A DNA stretch of 57,643 nucleotides from the NCBI RefSeq assembly GCF_012927645.1, contig NZ_JABBMT010000023.1:1-57643 (forward strand), in the 5' to 3' direction. The notes under the pieces are model-generated. The model was not told the origin of the DNA, did no database searches, and saw only the letters and a program-made list of their open reading frames with translations. This stretch comes from Pseudoalteromonas arctica. GTDB lineage: Bacteria > Pseudomonadota > Gammaproteobacteria > Enterobacterales > Alteromonadaceae. Positions 9,586 to 20,124 of this stretch are shown here, in pieces. How positions within the stretch are numbered: position 1 is the stretch's first letter; each line of letters starts with the position of its first letter. Both the position numbers and the translations under genes were made by a program.

Positions 9586-9613
9586 TAATGGGGGTATTGC
9601 GTCAAAACCCAAG
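9586..9613 (-). promoter_or_regulatory. candidate sigma-32 heat-shock promoter of groESL
   Basis: On the minus strand CTTGGG (9608-9613) is followed after 14 nt by CCCCATTA (9586-9593), close to the sigma-32 consensus CTTGAA-N13-15-CCCCATNT. It lies about 110 bp upstream of groES. No CIRCE-type inverted repeat was seen. Confidence 0.7.
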
Positions 9614-9631
9614 TGAAAAAAATTAAAATTT

Positions 9632-10108
9632 TTAATCTTTTCTTTCGTACTCGCCATCAATAGTTGTTGGCTCACTCATTTTACGAGGTTCTGGCTCTGC
9701 ATGAGTGTGTTGAGTAAATGGCGACGAACCTTGTTGCATGCCTGCACTCATACGTACGGTTGCTTGACTCGCAAGGCCTGCAGCTAGTTTATTGCGAATG
9801 CCAGGGGCTAATAGTAAAAAGCCGAATACGTCGGTCATAATGCCAGGCGTTAGCAATAAAATGCCGGCAATGATCACACATAAACCAGTGAATAATTCTT
9901 TGCCAGGCATCTGCCCTTGTGCCATTTGGCTTTGTACATTTTGCAGTGCGCCCATACCTTGCGTTCTAACTAATTTTGCACCGACGATTGCGGTGATGAT
10001 CACTAATGCAATAGTGGTAAAGCCGCCAATTACATCAGCTACTTGAATTAATAAAGCGATTTCAATAATCGGCACGAGAATAAATAACAAAAATAAAAAT
10101 CTAAACAT
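9632..10108 (-). CDS. fxsA: FxsA family membrane protein
   Basis: The 158-residue inner-membrane protein has FLFLLFILVPIIEIALLIQVADVIG at the N-terminus and the family's ITAIVGAKLVRTQG loop. A second hydrophobic block follows (LCVIIAGILLLTPGIMTDVFGFLLL), then a polar cytoplasmic tail. E. coli FxsA, when overproduced, relieves F-plasmid exclusion of phage T7; its native role is unclear. Its position upstream of groESL on the same strand and divergent from cutA-dsbD matches the arrangement in many gammaproteobacteria. Confidence 0.93.
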   Translation of the reverse strand: MFRFLFLLFILVPIIEIALLIQVADVIGGFTTIALVIITAIVGAKLVRTQGMGALQNVQSQMAQGQMPGKELFTGLCVIIAGILLLTPGIMTDVFGFLLLAPGIRNKLAAGLASQATVRMSAGMQQGSSPFTQHTHAEPEPRKMSEPTTIDGEYERKD

Positions 10109-10316
10109 AAGGCTCTCTAAATAGTGCTCACGTAATATCGTGATGAAATATAAATATGGGTTATCAGGTCTTTTTCAAGGCTAGTGGTAAAACTGTGTTG
10201 GCTAAATAGTTTGAATTTGATTAAGTGATTTATTATCCGCAGTTTAGGTTAACTACACTTTGCCTTAGCTATCAGCTACTATGGCATTGGGCAGAGTAAT
10301 CAATCAAAGGTTCAAT

Positions 10317-10637
10317 ATGACGACTCATTTTCGACTTATTTTTACCACTTGCGCAGATGTAAGTGAGGCACGCTCCATGGCTGAACAATTAGTGAGGCTT
10401 AAATTAGCTGCGTGTGTAAACATTCTGCCAAATGTGGGAGCTGTTTATATGTGGCAAGGAGAGGTTGCTTATGCAACCGAGTGTAAATTATTAATTAAAA
10501 CGAAGTCAGAAAAAATGAATGAATTGATTCAAACTATCAAGCAATTACATAGTTATGAAATTCCTGAAGTACAAGTTATTGATGTCGCCACTGGCAATTT
10601 AGCCTATTTTAATTGGATGGATGAGGTACTTAATTAA
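10317..10637 (+). CDS. cutA: divalent-cation tolerance protein CutA
   Basis: Start at 10317 (MTTHFRLIFTTC) with AAAGG upstream; the longer frame from 10281 adds 12 codons unlike the family. The 106-residue product has the CutA1 core ARSMAEQLVRLKLAACVNILP, VGAVYMWQGEV, LLIKTKSEK and HSYEIPEVQVIDVATGN. CutA is a trimeric, ferredoxin-like-fold protein linked to copper tolerance in E. coli. The stop overlaps the dsbD start (TAATG), so the two are translationally coupled. Confidence 0.96.
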   Translation: MTTHFRLIFTTCADVSEARSMAEQLVRLKLAACVNILPNVGAVYMWQGEVAYATECKLLIKTKSEKMNELIQTIKQLHSYEIPEVQVIDVATGNLAYFNWMDEVLN

Positions 10638-12466
10638 TGCGTTGTTTTCTTTTATTGCTTTGTGCGCTTTCGCTGTTTCCAGCCCAAGCTGCGAATAAAG
10701 ATTTATTGAGTAATTTACTACAGCCCGCAGAACAAATATTTTTACCGGTTGATCAAGCGTTCTCGTTTGATTTTGATCAGCAGGGCAGTACGTTATTTAT
10801 TGGTTGGGATATTGCACCTGGTTATTATCTTTACAAAAATAAGGTAGAGATTATTGGTAAAGGTGCTGATATCGAAATACCTGAGCTTGGTAAAGGGGTG
10901 ATTATTGAAGATGAGTTTTTTGGCAAAACAGAGGTGTTTTTTGATTCACTGAATGTGATCAGCAAGCTAAGTAATGTAGCTGAAGATGGCGTAATTAAAG
11001 TTCGCTATCAGGGCTGTGCTGAAGCAGGGCTATGTTATCCGCCTGAGATTATTACTATTCCATTGAGTACGATTGCCGGTGAAACTCCCACAAATGATAA
11101 TGCAACCGCAAGTAATGCATTAGCTGCACTTAGTGCTGAATCAGCAACTGCTACAGAAGATGTTGTAACGCAAGAAGATGACTCAGAAAAAGAATTAAAT
11201 TTTACTGAAAAACTGGCCTCGCAAGGTTTGTTAGCGAACTTAGCGATTTTCTTTTTGGTTGGTATTGGCTTAGCATTTACGCCATGTGTATTTCCGATGT
11301 TTCCTATCTTGTCGAGCCTAATTGCGGGGCAAAAAAATCTTTCCACTAAAAAAGCTTTTGCGCTTTCTTTTGTTTATATACAGGGTATGGCCGTTACGTA
11401 TGCGGCGCTGGGTCTAGTGGTTGCATCACTTGGTGGCCAAGTGCAAGGTTATTTGCAGCACCCATATGTATTGATTAGTTTTAGTTTATTATTCGTTTTA
11501 CTCGCTATGTCGATGTTTGGTTGGTACGAAATCAAGCTCCCTAGCGGCATGATGAATAAGCTCACACAAGTAAGTAATAATCAAAAAGGCGGCAACTATA
11601 TTGGCGTGTTTTTAATGGGGGTTTTGTCTGGTTTAATTGCATCACCTTGCACCACAGCACCGTTATCAGCTGCGCTTTTGTTTGTTGCGCAAAGCGGCGA
11701 TTATTTAGTTGGCGGCTTAACTTTGTATGTGTTGAGTTTAGGGATGGGTATTCCGCTGCTGTTATTAGGCACCTCAGGCGGTAAATTATTGCCAAAAGCA
11801 GGCGGTTGGATGGAGCAAGTTAAAACCCTGTTTGGTTTTATCATGCTGGTAGTACCGTTGATCTTGCTTGAACGTATTGTTGATGCCGACATCATATTAC
11901 TTATGGCGGGCTTATTAGCATTAGCAACGGCCTTGTATTTACATTATTGGCACAGCGCACAATCACAAGGCAAGCTAAAAACGGCATTGTGGTTTGCTGC
12001 AACGTTATTAGTTGTTAGCGGTGTAAGCTTAACTAAAAACTATATATGGCCAACGCCAGTGGTGACAGCTTCTGCTGAACAGCAATCACAAAAGCGTGAA
12101 TTTAAATTGGTTGCTGACTTAGCTGAGCTAAAACAAGCAATAAAGGATGCAAATAGTGATGGTCGTTTAGTGATGGTTGATTTATATGCGGATTGGTGTG
12201 TTGCGTGTAAAGAGTTCGAAAAATATACTTTTCCTGATGCTAAAGTGCAAGCTGAATTTGCAAACTTTGAGTTGTTTAAAGTTGATTTGACCGAAAGTGA
12301 TGATAAAACAATCGCTGTAATGGAAGAGTTTACGGTATTTGGTTTACCCAGTATTTTGTTTTTTGATACACAAGGTGAAGAGCTCGCAGCACAGCGTGTG
12401 ACAGGCTTTTTAAATGCCAAGGACTTTGCTGAGCATTTAGATAAAGTAGTAAATAGCGTTAAATAA
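10637..12466 (+). CDS. dsbD: thiol:disulfide interchange protein DsbD
   Basis: The 609-residue protein has all three DsbD modules. A signal peptide (cleaved after AQA near residue 18) is followed by a periplasmic N-domain with the redox pair in GCAEAGLCYPPE. Eight membrane helices carry one cysteine each in FTPCVFPMFP and ASPCTTAPLS. The C-terminal thioredoxin-like domain has WCVAC near residue 520. It passes electrons from cytoplasmic thioredoxin to periplasmic DsbC, DsbG and cytochrome-maturation partners. It is coupled to cutA, as in E. coli. Confidence 0.97.
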   Translation: MRCFLLLLCALSLFPAQAANKDLLSNLLQPAEQIFLPVDQAFSFDFDQQGSTLFIGWDIAPGYYLYKNKVEIIGKGADIEIPELGKGVIIEDEFFGKTEVFFDSLNVISKLSNVAEDGVIKVRYQGCAEAGLCYPPEIITIPLSTIAGETPTNDNATASNALAALSAESATATEDVVTQEDDSEKELNFTEKLASQGLLANLAIFFLVGIGLAFTPCVFPMFPILSSLIAGQKNLSTKKAFALSFVYIQGMAVTYAALGLVVASLGGQVQGYLQHPYVLISFSLLFVLLAMSMFGWYEIKLPSGMMNKLTQVSNNQKGGNYIGVFLMGVLSGLIASPCTTAPLSAALLFVAQSGDYLVGGLTLYVLSLGMGIPLLLLGTSGGKLLPKAGGWMEQVKTLFGFIMLVVPLILLERIVDADIILLMAGLLALATALYLHYWHSAQSQGKLKTALWFAATLLVVSGVSLTKNYIWPTPVVTASAEQQSQKREFKLVADLAELKQAIKDANSDGRLVMVDLYADWCVACKEFEKYTFPDAKVQAEFANFELFKVDLTESDDKTIAVMEEFTVFGLPSILFFDTQGEELAAQRVTGFLNAKDFAEHLDKVVNSVK

Positions 12467-12488
12467 ACATTGTATATATCGCTATTTT

Positions 12489-12523
12489 AAACGCCACTTG
12501 AGACAAGTGGCGTTTTTGTTTTT
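12489..12523 (+). terminator. intrinsic terminator after dsbD
   Basis: ACGCCACTTG (12491-12500) pairs perfectly with CAAGTGGCGT (12504-12513) around AGA and is followed by TTTTGTTTTTG. Confidence 0.93.
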
Positions 12524-12692
12524 GTGGTGGCTACTAGTGATTAGACCAGTATTTTGCTGCTATTTACATCGAACTGGCTATAATAGGTGGTTAACGTGAG
12601 AAATACTTGCTATTTTAGTTTTTTCCTCTACATTTTCCAGAGAGGTCTAATCAAAATGGCTTAACTCATTATTTATAGGATTATCGCGTATT

Positions 12693-13145
12693 ATGGCTGC
12701 AAAATTTAAACTTTTAGTTATAAATGGCCCTAACTTAAACATGCTGGGTAGGCGTGAACCAGAAAAATACGGTTTACAAACACTGAGTGAGATTATGAGC
12801 GAACTAACTGAGTTTGCGCATGGTCTAGATGTTGAACTAACGCATTTTCAAAGTAATAGTGAACAAGCTTTAATTGAGCACATACATAGTGCATGGCAGG
12901 TCATTGATTACATTATTATCAACCCAGCGGCATTTACGCATACAAGCGTGGCTTTACGTGATGCGTTACTGGCTGTTGATATCCCGTTTTATGAAGTGCA
13001 CTTAACTAATGTGCACACGCGGGAAGCGTTCCGTCATCATTCATATTTTTCTGATGTGGCGCAGGGCGTGATATGTGGATTAGGCGCAATGGGTTATCGC
13101 GTAGCACTTGAAGCTGCGGTCAATCGGTTGCAAAACTCGAATTAA
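12693..13145 (+). CDS. aroQ: type II 3-dehydroquinate dehydratase
   Basis: The 150-residue protein has the type II signature [20 protein letters not shown] with the catalytic tyrosine, the [16 protein letters not shown] block, [16 protein letters not shown], and the [14 protein letters not shown] histidine segment. It converts 3-dehydroquinate to 3-dehydroshikimate in the shikimate pathway as a dodecamer. It precedes accB by 33 bp, the common aroQ-accB-accC arrangement. Confidence 0.98.
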   Translation: MAAKFKLLVINGPNLNMLGRREPEKYGLQTLSEIMSELTEFAHGLDVELTHFQSNSEQALIEHIHSAWQVIDYIIINPAAFTHTSVALRDALLAVDIPFYEVHLTNVHTREAFRHHSYFSDVAQGVICGLGAMGYRVALEAAVNRLQNSN

Positions 13146-13178
13146 TTTTAAACTAACAAACTAACAGGCGGGTCGTTC

Positions 13179-13643
13179 ATGGATATTCGCAAGATCAAAA
13201 AACTAATTGAACTAGTTGAAGAATCAGGTATTGCTGAATTAGAAATCACTGAAGGTGAAGAATCAGTACGTATCAATCGTAATAATATGAGTGCAGGTCC
13301 TGCTTACGCTCCTCATTATGCACCACAGTATGCTCCAGCACCGGCTCCAGCAGCGACTTCAGCAGCGATTCCTGCAGCGGCCTCTGAAGCAGCAGCGCCA
13401 GCAGCAACTGGTCATCAAGTATTATCGCCAATGGTTGGGTCTTTCTATGCAGCAGCTTCTCCTGAAGCACCGGCATATGTAGAAGTGGGCACGCAAGTAA
13501 AAGTAGGTGACACACTTTGTATCATCGAAGCGATGAAAATGATGAACCAAATTGAGTCAGATAAAGCAGGCACAGTGAAAGCGATTTTAGTTGAAAATGG
13601 CGAGCCAGTAGAATTTGATCAACCTTTATTCATTATTGAATAA
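13179..13643 (+). CDS. accB: biotin carboxyl carrier protein of acetyl-CoA carboxylase
   Basis: The 154-residue protein has the N-terminal [17 protein letters not shown] helix, then an Ala/Pro-rich flexible linker (about residues 45-75). The C-terminal biotinyl domain carries the biotinylation motif [11 protein letters not shown] with the target lysine near residue 120. It carries carboxybiotin between AccC and the AccAD transferase in the first step of fatty-acid synthesis. accC follows after 26 bp. Confidence 0.98.
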   Translation: MDIRKIKKLIELVEESGIAELEITEGEESVRINRNNMSAGPAYAPHYAPQYAPAPAPAATSAAIPAAASEAAAPAATGHQVLSPMVGSFYAAASPEAPAYVEVGTQVKVGDTLCIIEAMKMMNQIESDKAGTVKAILVENGEPVEFDQPLFIIE

Positions 13644-13669
13644 TAGCGTAACCTAAAAGGCCAACTCTA

Positions 13670-15010
13670 ATGTTAGATAAAGTAGTCATTGCAAACCGAG
13701 GTGAAATTGCACTTCGTATATTGCGCGCCTGCAAAGAGCTTGGGATCAAAACGGTTGCTGTGCATTCAACGGCGGATCGCGATCTTAAGCATGTATTGCT
13801 TGCAGATGAAACAATTTGTATTGGTAGACCTTCTGCCACTGAAAGTTACTTAGACATTCCGCGTATTATTGCGGCAGCTGAAGTAACCGATGCAGTTGCT
13901 ATCCACCCGGGTTATGGTTTCCTTGCTGAAAACGCTGATTTTGCTGATCAAGTTGAACAAAGTGGTTTTGTGTTTATTGGTCCGCGCGGCGACACGATTC
14001 GTCTAATGGGCGATAAAGTATCTGCAATTGAAGCAATGCGTAAAGCTGGCGTACCATGTGTACCAGGTTCAGATGGTCCAGTATCTGATGATAAAGACCG
14101 CAACATGCAAATCGCTAAACGTATCGGTTACCCGGTGATCATTAAAGCCGCTGGTGGCGGTGGTGGTCGTGGTATGCGCGTTGTTCGCAGTGAAGCGGAG
14201 TTAATTGACTCAATCGCTTTAACGCAACAAGAAGCAAAGCAGTTCTTTGGTAACAGCATGGTTTACATGGAAAAGTTCCTTGAAAACCCTCGTCATATCG
14301 AAGTTCAAGTATTGGCTGATGGGCAAGGTAATGCTGTTCACTTAGGTGAGCGTGATTGCTCTATGCAACGTCGTCATCAAAAAGTGGTCGAAGAAGCGCC
14401 AGCACCAGGTATTACTGCTGAAGTGCGTAAGTTTATCGGTGAGCGTTGTACACGTGCATGTATCGAAATCGGTTATCGTGGTGCGGGTACATTTGAATTC
14501 TTATACGAAAATGGTGAGTTCTATTTCATTGAAATGAATACTCGTATTCAGGTTGAACATCCAGTGACAGAAATGGTTACCGGTGTTGATTTGATCAAAG
14601 AGCAGTTAAAAATTGCAGCGGGCCAACCTCTATCATTCACGCAAGACGATGTGGTTATTCGTGGTCATGCAATTGAGTGTCGTATTAATGCTGAAGACCC
14701 TGAAACGTTTATTCCGTCACCGGGTAAGATTACCCGTTTTCATCCAGCTGGTGGTTTAGGTATTCGTTGGGACAGCCATATTTATGCTGACTATACAGTG
14801 CCACCACACTATGATTCAATGATCGGTAAATTAATTACTTACGGTGAAAACCGTAATGTAGCAATTGCCCGAGCACGTAACGCATTGAATGAACTTGTGA
14901 TTGACGGTATTAAAACTAATACGCCATTACATAAGCGCATTTTAGCGGATGAAAACTTCCAAAATGGTGGCACTAACATCCACTATCTTGAGAAAAAATT
15001 AGGTCTATAA
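13670..15010 (+). CDS. accC: biotin carboxylase subunit of acetyl-CoA carboxylase
   Basis: The 446-residue ATP-grasp enzyme begins [20 protein letters not shown]. It carries [14 protein letters not shown], the glycine-rich ATP loop [13 protein letters not shown] near residue 165, the EAPAPG segment and the catalytic [16 protein letters not shown]. Length agrees with E. coli AccC (449). It carboxylates the biotin on AccB with bicarbonate and ATP. It is the last gene of the aroQ-accBC unit and is followed by a strong terminator. Confidence 0.98.
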   Translation: MLDKVVIANRGEIALRILRACKELGIKTVAVHSTADRDLKHVLLADETICIGRPSATESYLDIPRIIAAAEVTDAVAIHPGYGFLAENADFADQVEQSGFVFIGPRGDTIRLMGDKVSAIEAMRKAGVPCVPGSDGPVSDDKDRNMQIAKRIGYPVIIKAAGGGGGRGMRVVRSEAELIDSIALTQQEAKQFFGNSMVYMEKFLENPRHIEVQVLADGQGNAVHLGERDCSMQRRHQKVVEEAPAPGITAEVRKFIGERCTRACIEIGYRGAGTFEFLYENGEFYFIEMNTRIQVEHPVTEMVTGVDLIKEQLKIAAGQPLSFTQDDVVIRGHAIECRINAEDPETFIPSPGKITRFHPAGGLGIRWDSHIYADYTVPPHYDSMIGKLITYGENRNVAIARARNALNELVIDGIKTNTPLHKRILADENFQNGGTNIHYLEKKLGL

Positions 15011-15018
15011 TCCTAATT

Positions 15019-15053
15019 ACAAAAAAACCGGCAACTTTGCCGGTTTTTTTGTG
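15019..15053 (+). terminator. intrinsic terminator after accC
   Basis: AAAAACCGGCAA pairs with TTGCCGGTTTTTTT across a short CTT loop, giving a GC-rich stem and a seven-base T-run. Confidence 0.95.
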
Positions 15054-15137
15054 TCTATAAGTGTCGATTCTCGCCTTAGCAAAATAATCTGGTATGATTA
15101 ACAAGTTATCGTTTTTAATACTATCCATGAGGTTAGA

Positions 15138-15611
15138 ATGACGCACTGTGTTGGTTTTCAACTCGCTGATGAAGCGGCAACGGTTCAAATGGGCAATCAA
15201 CTTGCTATGCTAATGGAGCAAGGTGCAGTTATTTACTTACACGGTGATTTAGGTGCGGGTAAAACCACTTTAACCCGTGGTGTTATCCAAGGGTTTGGTC
15301 ATCAAGGTAAAGTTAAGAGCCCAACTTATACGCTGGTGGAGCCTTATGAGTTGACAACGGCCAATGTTTATCATTTTGATTTATATCGTTTAGGTGACCC
15401 AGAAGAATTAGAATACATGGGTATTCGAGATTATTTTTCGCCAACAGCTATTTGTGTGGTGGAATGGCCTGAAAAAGGCGGCGAGTTTATCCCAGCACCA
15501 GACTTAGATATTACTTTACGCTATGTCGGCGATGCACGAGCAGTTGAGATCCAAAGTATTAGCCCGCGTGGTCACAGTATCGTGGATAAACTAAAAAATC
15601 ATAGTGAATAA
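15138..15611 (+). CDS. tsaE: tRNA threonylcarbamoyladenosine biosynthesis ATPase TsaE
   Basis: The 157-residue P-loop protein has HGDLGAGKTTLTRG (Walker A, about residues 34-47), KSPTYTLVEPYE and VYHFDLYRL. A FSPTAICVVEWPEKG segment is typical of TsaE (YjeE). With TsaB, TsaC and TsaD it makes the t6A modification on ANN-decoding tRNAs. It opens the tsaE-amiB-mutL-miaA-hfq-hflX string. Confidence 0.97.
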   Translation: MTHCVGFQLADEAATVQMGNQLAMLMEQGAVIYLHGDLGAGKTTLTRGVIQGFGHQGKVKSPTYTLVEPYELTTANVYHFDLYRLGDPEELEYMGIRDYFSPTAICVVEWPEKGGEFIPAPDLDITLRYVGDARAVEIQSISPRGHSIVDKLKNHSE

Positions 15612-15641
15612 TAACAAATAATAAAGAGTGTGAAGATACCG

Positions 15642-16985
15642 ATGAGTCGAGCTGTCATAACGTGGATGGGTGCTTTTTTGCTGTTAGCAATCAGTGCTAA
15701 CCTCTATGCACAAAATACTATTAATAGTGTACGGGTTTGGCCATCGCCAGATAGTACACGGGTAGTATTCGACTTAACGGATAAGCCGGATTTCAGTTAT
15801 TTTATGCTAAAAAATCCACTGCGTTTAGTGGTTGATTTAGAAAATACAGATAAAATAAAAGACCTACCGACTATTCCTAGCAAGCATCAAATAGTCAGTA
15901 AACTACGTTACTCGAAAGCGAAAACCAGTAAAGGAGTGCGGTTTGTGTTTGAGTTAACAGGGCCTGTTAAACCGGTGATTTTTGCGTTAGCACCAACCGG
16001 ACCTTACAAGAATCGCCTCGTTGTTGATTTGTATGACAAAAATCAAGCTGAGTCAGTAGTTGCCACGAGTAATACAGCGGTTAAAAAGCGAGAGCTTAAT
16101 CAACAACGTGATATTGTGATTGCTATTGATGCTGGCCACGGTGGCGAGGATCCTGGCTCCATTGGTCCATCAGGCACCTATGAAAAAACCATAACTTTAC
16201 AGATTGCCAAACGCCTAGAGCGGATGATTGATGCCGAGCGTGGGATGATTTCGCGTATGGTTCGCAGCGGTGATTACTTTGTCAAACTTAATACAAGAAC
16301 GAGTCGAGCAAGACAAAAAAAAGCTGACTTTTTAGTGTCAATTCATGCGGATGCATTTACTAGTCCACAACCAAATGGTGCCTCTGTTTGGGTGTTATCA
16401 CTACGTCGTGCTAATTCAGAAATAGGTAAATGGATAGAAGATAAAGAAAAACATTCAGAGCTACTTGGTGGTGCTGCTGGAGTGATTAAAGATACTGCCA
16501 GTGAAAAGTACTTGGCGCAGGCGCTGTTGGATATGTCGATGGATCATTCGATGAAAACCGGTTTCAGCGTTGCTGAAGGCATGGTTCAAGAGCTTAAAAA
16601 GGTCGCTAAGTTACATAAAAAAGAGCCACAAGCGGCTAGCCTGGCGGTATTAAAGTCACCAGATATTCCATCTATTTTGGTCGAAACTGGGTTTATTTCG
16701 AACCCACGAGAAGAACGACTATTGAAAAGTGCTAATCACCAAGAGCGCTTAGCGAAAGCAATTTTTACTTCTATCAAAAGTTATTATCTTAAAAATCCTC
16801 CTGATGATTCGCTGTTTGCGTCGTTAAAATCGCAATACCCTACTAAACATAAAGTTCGCCCTGGTGAGTCGTTAAGTTTGTTGGCTAATCGTTATGGAGT
16901 ATCGGTAAGTAAGCTCAAACAAGTTAATCAATTAAAATCTAATACCTTGTTTATTGGTCAAGAGTTAGACATTCCGCAAAGTTAA
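15642..16985 (+). CDS. amiB: N-acetylmuramoyl-L-alanine amidase, AmiB-like, with LysM
   Basis: A signal peptide ends near LYA. An N-terminal AMIN domain ([19 protein letters not shown]) is followed by a zinc amidase_3 domain with [15 protein letters not shown] (zinc His and Glu), IHADAFT and [12 protein letters not shown]-terminal LysM ([19 protein letters not shown]) completes it. It cleaves the stem peptide from muramic acid at the septum; relatives are activated by EnvC/NlpD-type proteins. Start: ATG at 15642 has GAAG 6 bases upstream. A GTG at 15630 is in frame, but its purine tract is too close, so I prefer the ATG without certainty. Confidence 0.95.
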   Translation: MSRAVITWMGAFLLLAISANLYAQNTINSVRVWPSPDSTRVVFDLTDKPDFSYFMLKNPLRLVVDLENTDKIKDLPTIPSKHQIVSKLRYSKAKTSKGVRFVFELTGPVKPVIFALAPTGPYKNRLVVDLYDKNQAESVVATSNTAVKKRELNQQRDIVIAIDAGHGGEDPGSIGPSGTYEKTITLQIAKRLERMIDAERGMISRMVRSGDYFVKLNTRTSRARQKKADFLVSIHADAFTSPQPNGASVWVLSLRRANSEIGKWIEDKEKHSELLGGAAGVIKDTASEKYLAQALLDMSMDHSMKTGFSVAEGMVQELKKVAKLHKKEPQAASLAVLKSPDIPSILVETGFISNPREERLLKSANHQERLAKAIFTSIKSYYLKNPPDDSLFASLKSQYPTKHKVRPGESLSLLANRYGVSVSKLKQVNQLKSNTLFIGQELDIPQS

Positions 16986-17001
16986 AATCGTTAGGAACAG
17001 T

Positions 17002-18837
17002 ATGAGCATTGAAATATTACCCGCGCGATTAGCTAACCAAATTGCTGCGGGCGAAGTGGTTGAAAGACCGGCATCGGTCGTCAAAGAGCTCGTAGAAAAC
17101 AGCTTAGATGCGGGTGCAACTCGGATCCAAATTGATATCGAACGCGGTGGTCACAAACTGATCCGCATTCGTGATAACGGCTCAGGCATTGATAAAGACG
17201 AGCTCACGTTGGCGCTTTCTCGTCATGCTACTAGTAAATTAAAGTCCCTTGATGATTTAGAGAATATTTGTTCTTTGGGCTTTCGCGGCGAAGCATTGGC
17301 GTCCATTAGTTCGGTATCGCGTTTGACGCTTAGCTCAAAAACCAAACAGCAAGAGGCGGCTTGGCAAGCATTTGCGCAGGGGCGAGATATGGCGGTGCAG
17401 ATTAAACCCACTGCTCACCCTGACGGCACCACCATTGAAGTTAAAGACTTATTTTTTAATACGCCCGCTAGACGTAAATTTTTACGCACCGAAAAAACCG
17501 AATTTACTCACATCGATGAGTTGATAAAGCGTATTGCCCTGAGCCGTTTTGATGTGTCAATTACCCTCACCCATAACGATAAAGTAGTGCGTCAATATCG
17601 TGCTAAAATCGAGCCTGCACAGGCTATTGCTCGGGTCGCTCAGGTTGCAGGTAAAGCTTTTGCTGAGCAGGGAGTGTATATTGAGTCAGGCGATACAGGC
17701 TTGCAGCTACATGGCTGGGTGCTACCGGTCGGATCGAGTAATACTACGCAATATACCTATGTAAATAATCGTATGATGCGCGATAAGCTTATTTCTCATG
17801 CTATTCGTCAAGCGTTCGAAGAAGTCGCAGGCCAAGAAGAGCTACCGGGCTTTGTTATTTATATCGACATTGATCCGCGTCAAGTTGATGTAAACGTGCA
17901 CCCTGCGAAACACGAAGTACGTTTTCATCAGGGTCGCTTAGTGCATGACTTTATCTTGCAAGCGATTAAACAAGTGGTAGTGCCATTACAAGATGGGTTT
18001 GCTGGTATTAATCAGCATGTTGATTCGCAACATAACAATGTTAAAGCAACACTCGCTCACTCCAGCAATACTGCTGGCAGCTTGTTTGATTATCCTAAGT
18101 CGCACTTACAACCAGCGGAGCAAGTTCGCTACAGTGCTAATCCTGCGCCTAGTGGTGGTGGATATGCAGGTTCAAGCGAGCGAAGCAAGCAAGCGAGCCG
18201 GACAAATCATCAAGATGTGAGTGCGTTTTATCAAGGAGTCAATGAGCAACATGCCAGCCATTTTGATCAACCCAGTAGCGTTACTCAAGAAGTAGCACCA
18301 CCGTTGCCTACACAAAGCGCACAGCCGTTGCTGGTACAAAGTGATGGTGGTTGTGTGTTTAGCCAACAGCAGCAATTGTATTGCTCGCACTTTAAATATT
18401 TATTAGTGGATGATTGGCTTGAGCTTATTGCTGAGCAAGGCAGCTTAGAAGGCAAAGCCTTACTATTGCCTGTGCGGGTTAATATCAGTAAAGAAGACAG
18501 CCAAAGCTTAACACAGCAACAATCATGGTTTACCTTGCTGGGCTTTGAGTTATTGATTGAAAAGCAATTTATAATGGTTAAAAAGTTGCCACAGAGTTTG
18601 TATCTGCTTGAGGTGAACCAAGTCGTAGATGCGTTATTAAAAGCCACTCAGGCTGAGCTTAATAGTGTGGAACAATGGCTAAACTGGCAGCTTAGCCAAG
18701 TGCCCGAGCGCTTTTTTGCCAGCCAAGCTTTTACCTTGGCGGTCACGCGAATGCAAAATAATCCGCAAACAATCCAGCGCTTATCTGCAAAAGCAGTTAA
18801 AATAGATTTAAGTTATTTTTTAGCACAGTTAGATTAA
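17002..18837 (+). CDS. mutL: DNA mismatch repair protein MutL
   Basis: The 611-residue protein has the GHKL ATPase motifs [27 protein letters not shown] and [16 protein letters not shown] transducer domain ends with [13 protein letters not shown] near residue 310, followed by a low-complexity Gln/Ser-rich linker (about 340-450) and a C-terminal dimerisation domain. No DQHAxxxE endonuclease motif is visible, as expected for organisms using MutH. It links MutS recognition to MutH nicking. Confidence 0.97.
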   Translation: MSIEILPARLANQIAAGEVVERPASVVKELVENSLDAGATRIQIDIERGGHKLIRIRDNGSGIDKDELTLALSRHATSKLKSLDDLENICSLGFRGEALASISSVSRLTLSSKTKQQEAAWQAFAQGRDMAVQIKPTAHPDGTTIEVKDLFFNTPARRKFLRTEKTEFTHIDELIKRIALSRFDVSITLTHNDKVVRQYRAKIEPAQAIARVAQVAGKAFAEQGVYIESGDTGLQLHGWVLPVGSSNTTQYTYVNNRMMRDKLISHAIRQAFEEVAGQEELPGFVIYIDIDPRQVDVNVHPAKHEVRFHQGRLVHDFILQAIKQVVVPLQDGFAGINQHVDSQHNNVKATLAHSSNTAGSLFDYPKSHLQPAEQVRYSANPAPSGGGYAGSSERSKQASRTNHQDVSAFYQGVNEQHASHFDQPSSVTQEVAPPLPTQSAQPLLVQSDGGCVFSQQQQLYCSHFKYLLVDDWLELIAEQGSLEGKALLLPVRVNISKEDSQSLTQQQSWFTLLGFELLIEKQFIMVKKLPQSLYLLEVNQVVDALLKATQAELNSVEQWLNWQLSQVPERFFASQAFTLAVTRMQNNPQTIQRLSAKAVKIDLSYFLAQLD

Positions 18838-18847
18838 GGTTATCGAG

Positions 18848-19765
18848 TTGAGAAATTTACCGGTCATTTTTTTAATGGGCCCAACAGCAGCAGGCAAAAC
18901 TGCATTAGCAATCGCCTTATGCCAACATTTAAAAACTGAAATAATCAGCGTCGATTCAGCCTTAGTGTATAAAGATATGAACATAGGCACAGCAAAACCT
19001 GAACAACATGAGTTAGCGCTTGCGCCACATCATTTAATTGACCTAATCGACCCGAGTGAAAGTTACTCAGTAGCTGATTTTCGTCGTGATGCAGTTGAAA
19101 AGATTGACCAATTTCACCAACAGGGTAAAGTGCCTGTATTAGTTGGTGGAACAATGATGTACTTTAAAGCATTAATCGATGGGTTATCGCCATTACCAGA
19201 AGCATGCCAGGTAATACGAGCAGAGCTCGAGCAACAAGCCAAGCAGCATGGTTGGCCGGCACTTTATAAAGAGCTTGAAAAAATTGATCCACAAGCGGCG
19301 CAAAAAATGAGCGAGAATGATTCGCAACGCATTAACCGCGCCCTTGAAGTTTACCGATTAACCGGTAGAACAATGACTGAATTACAAAAAAGTAAGCAGC
19401 CGAGTTTACCGTATACTTTTCATCAATTTGCTATTGCGCCTGAAGATCGCGCTGATTTACACCAGCGAATTGAACAAAGGTTTAAAATAATGCTTGAGCA
19501 GGGGTTTGAAAATGAAGTTTTATCCCTATATCAACGTAAGGATTTACACCCTAACTTACCTTCCATTCGTTGCGTGGGTTATAGACAAATGTGGGATTAC
19601 ATTGCCGGCGAGATTGATTACGATGAAATGGTCTTTCGCGGTATTGCAGCAACACGACAGCTTGCTAAGCGTCAATTGACGTGGCTAAGAGGTTGGCCCG
19701 ATGTAACGTGGTTAACAACGGGTGATGAAGAAAACTTGCAACACGTTGTAAGTTCGCTAAGCTAG
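18848..19765 (+). CDS. miaA: tRNA dimethylallyltransferase
   Basis: The 305-residue protein has the P-loop [14 protein letters not shown] at residues 11-24, [47 protein letters not shown] and the C-terminal [13 protein letters not shown]. It prenylates A37 of tRNAs reading UNN codons. The start is a TTG (18848) with AAGG about 9 bases upstream. It lies directly before hfq in the conserved order mutL-miaA-hfq. Confidence 0.97.
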   Translation: MRNLPVIFLMGPTAAGKTALAIALCQHLKTEIISVDSALVYKDMNIGTAKPEQHELALAPHHLIDLIDPSESYSVADFRRDAVEKIDQFHQQGKVPVLVGGTMMYFKALIDGLSPLPEACQVIRAELEQQAKQHGWPALYKELEKIDPQAAQKMSENDSQRINRALEVYRLTGRTMTELQKSKQPSLPYTFHQFAIAPEDRADLHQRIEQRFKIMLEQGFENEVLSLYQRKDLHPNLPSIRCVGYRQMWDYIAGEIDYDEMVFRGIAATRQLAKRQLTWLRGWPDVTWLTTGDEENLQHVVSSLS

Positions 19766-19844
19766 TAGTAGTTGAAATTTTTTAGCTTTGTTAAATGAGT
19801 TCAGCCACTTAATTATAATAACACCTAGAACGAAGGAAAATAAC

Positions 19845-20108
19845 ATGGCAAAAGGCCAATCGTTACAAGACCCATTTTTGAATGCGCTACGTCGTGAGCG
19901 TATTCCAGTATCAATCTTTTTGGTTAATGGCATCAAACTACAAGGTAAGATCCAGTCATTTGATCAATTTGTTATTTTACTAGAAAACACCGTGAATCAA
20001 ATGGTGTATAAACATGCGATTTCTACCGTAGTTCCTGCTCGTGCTGTTAACTTCCAAGGTATTCAAGGAAGTGAAGACGGTGAAGAGCCTGAAGCTGGAA
20101 ATTTTTAA
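19845..20108 (+). CDS. hfq: RNA chaperone Hfq
   Basis: Start at 19845 after GAAGGA; upstream in-frame codons are not part of Hfq. The 87-residue product has the Sm1 motif ([24 protein letters not shown]), the Sm2 motif [12 protein letters not shown] and a short acidic tail ([13 protein letters not shown]), shorter than in E. coli. The hexamer pairs small RNAs with mRNAs. Confidence 0.99.
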   Translation: MAKGQSLQDPFLNALRRERIPVSIFLVNGIKLQGKIQSFDQFVILLENTVNQMVYKHAISTVVPARAVNFQGIQGSEDGEEPEAGNF

Positions 20109-20124
20109 ATTAGGAGCATAATGT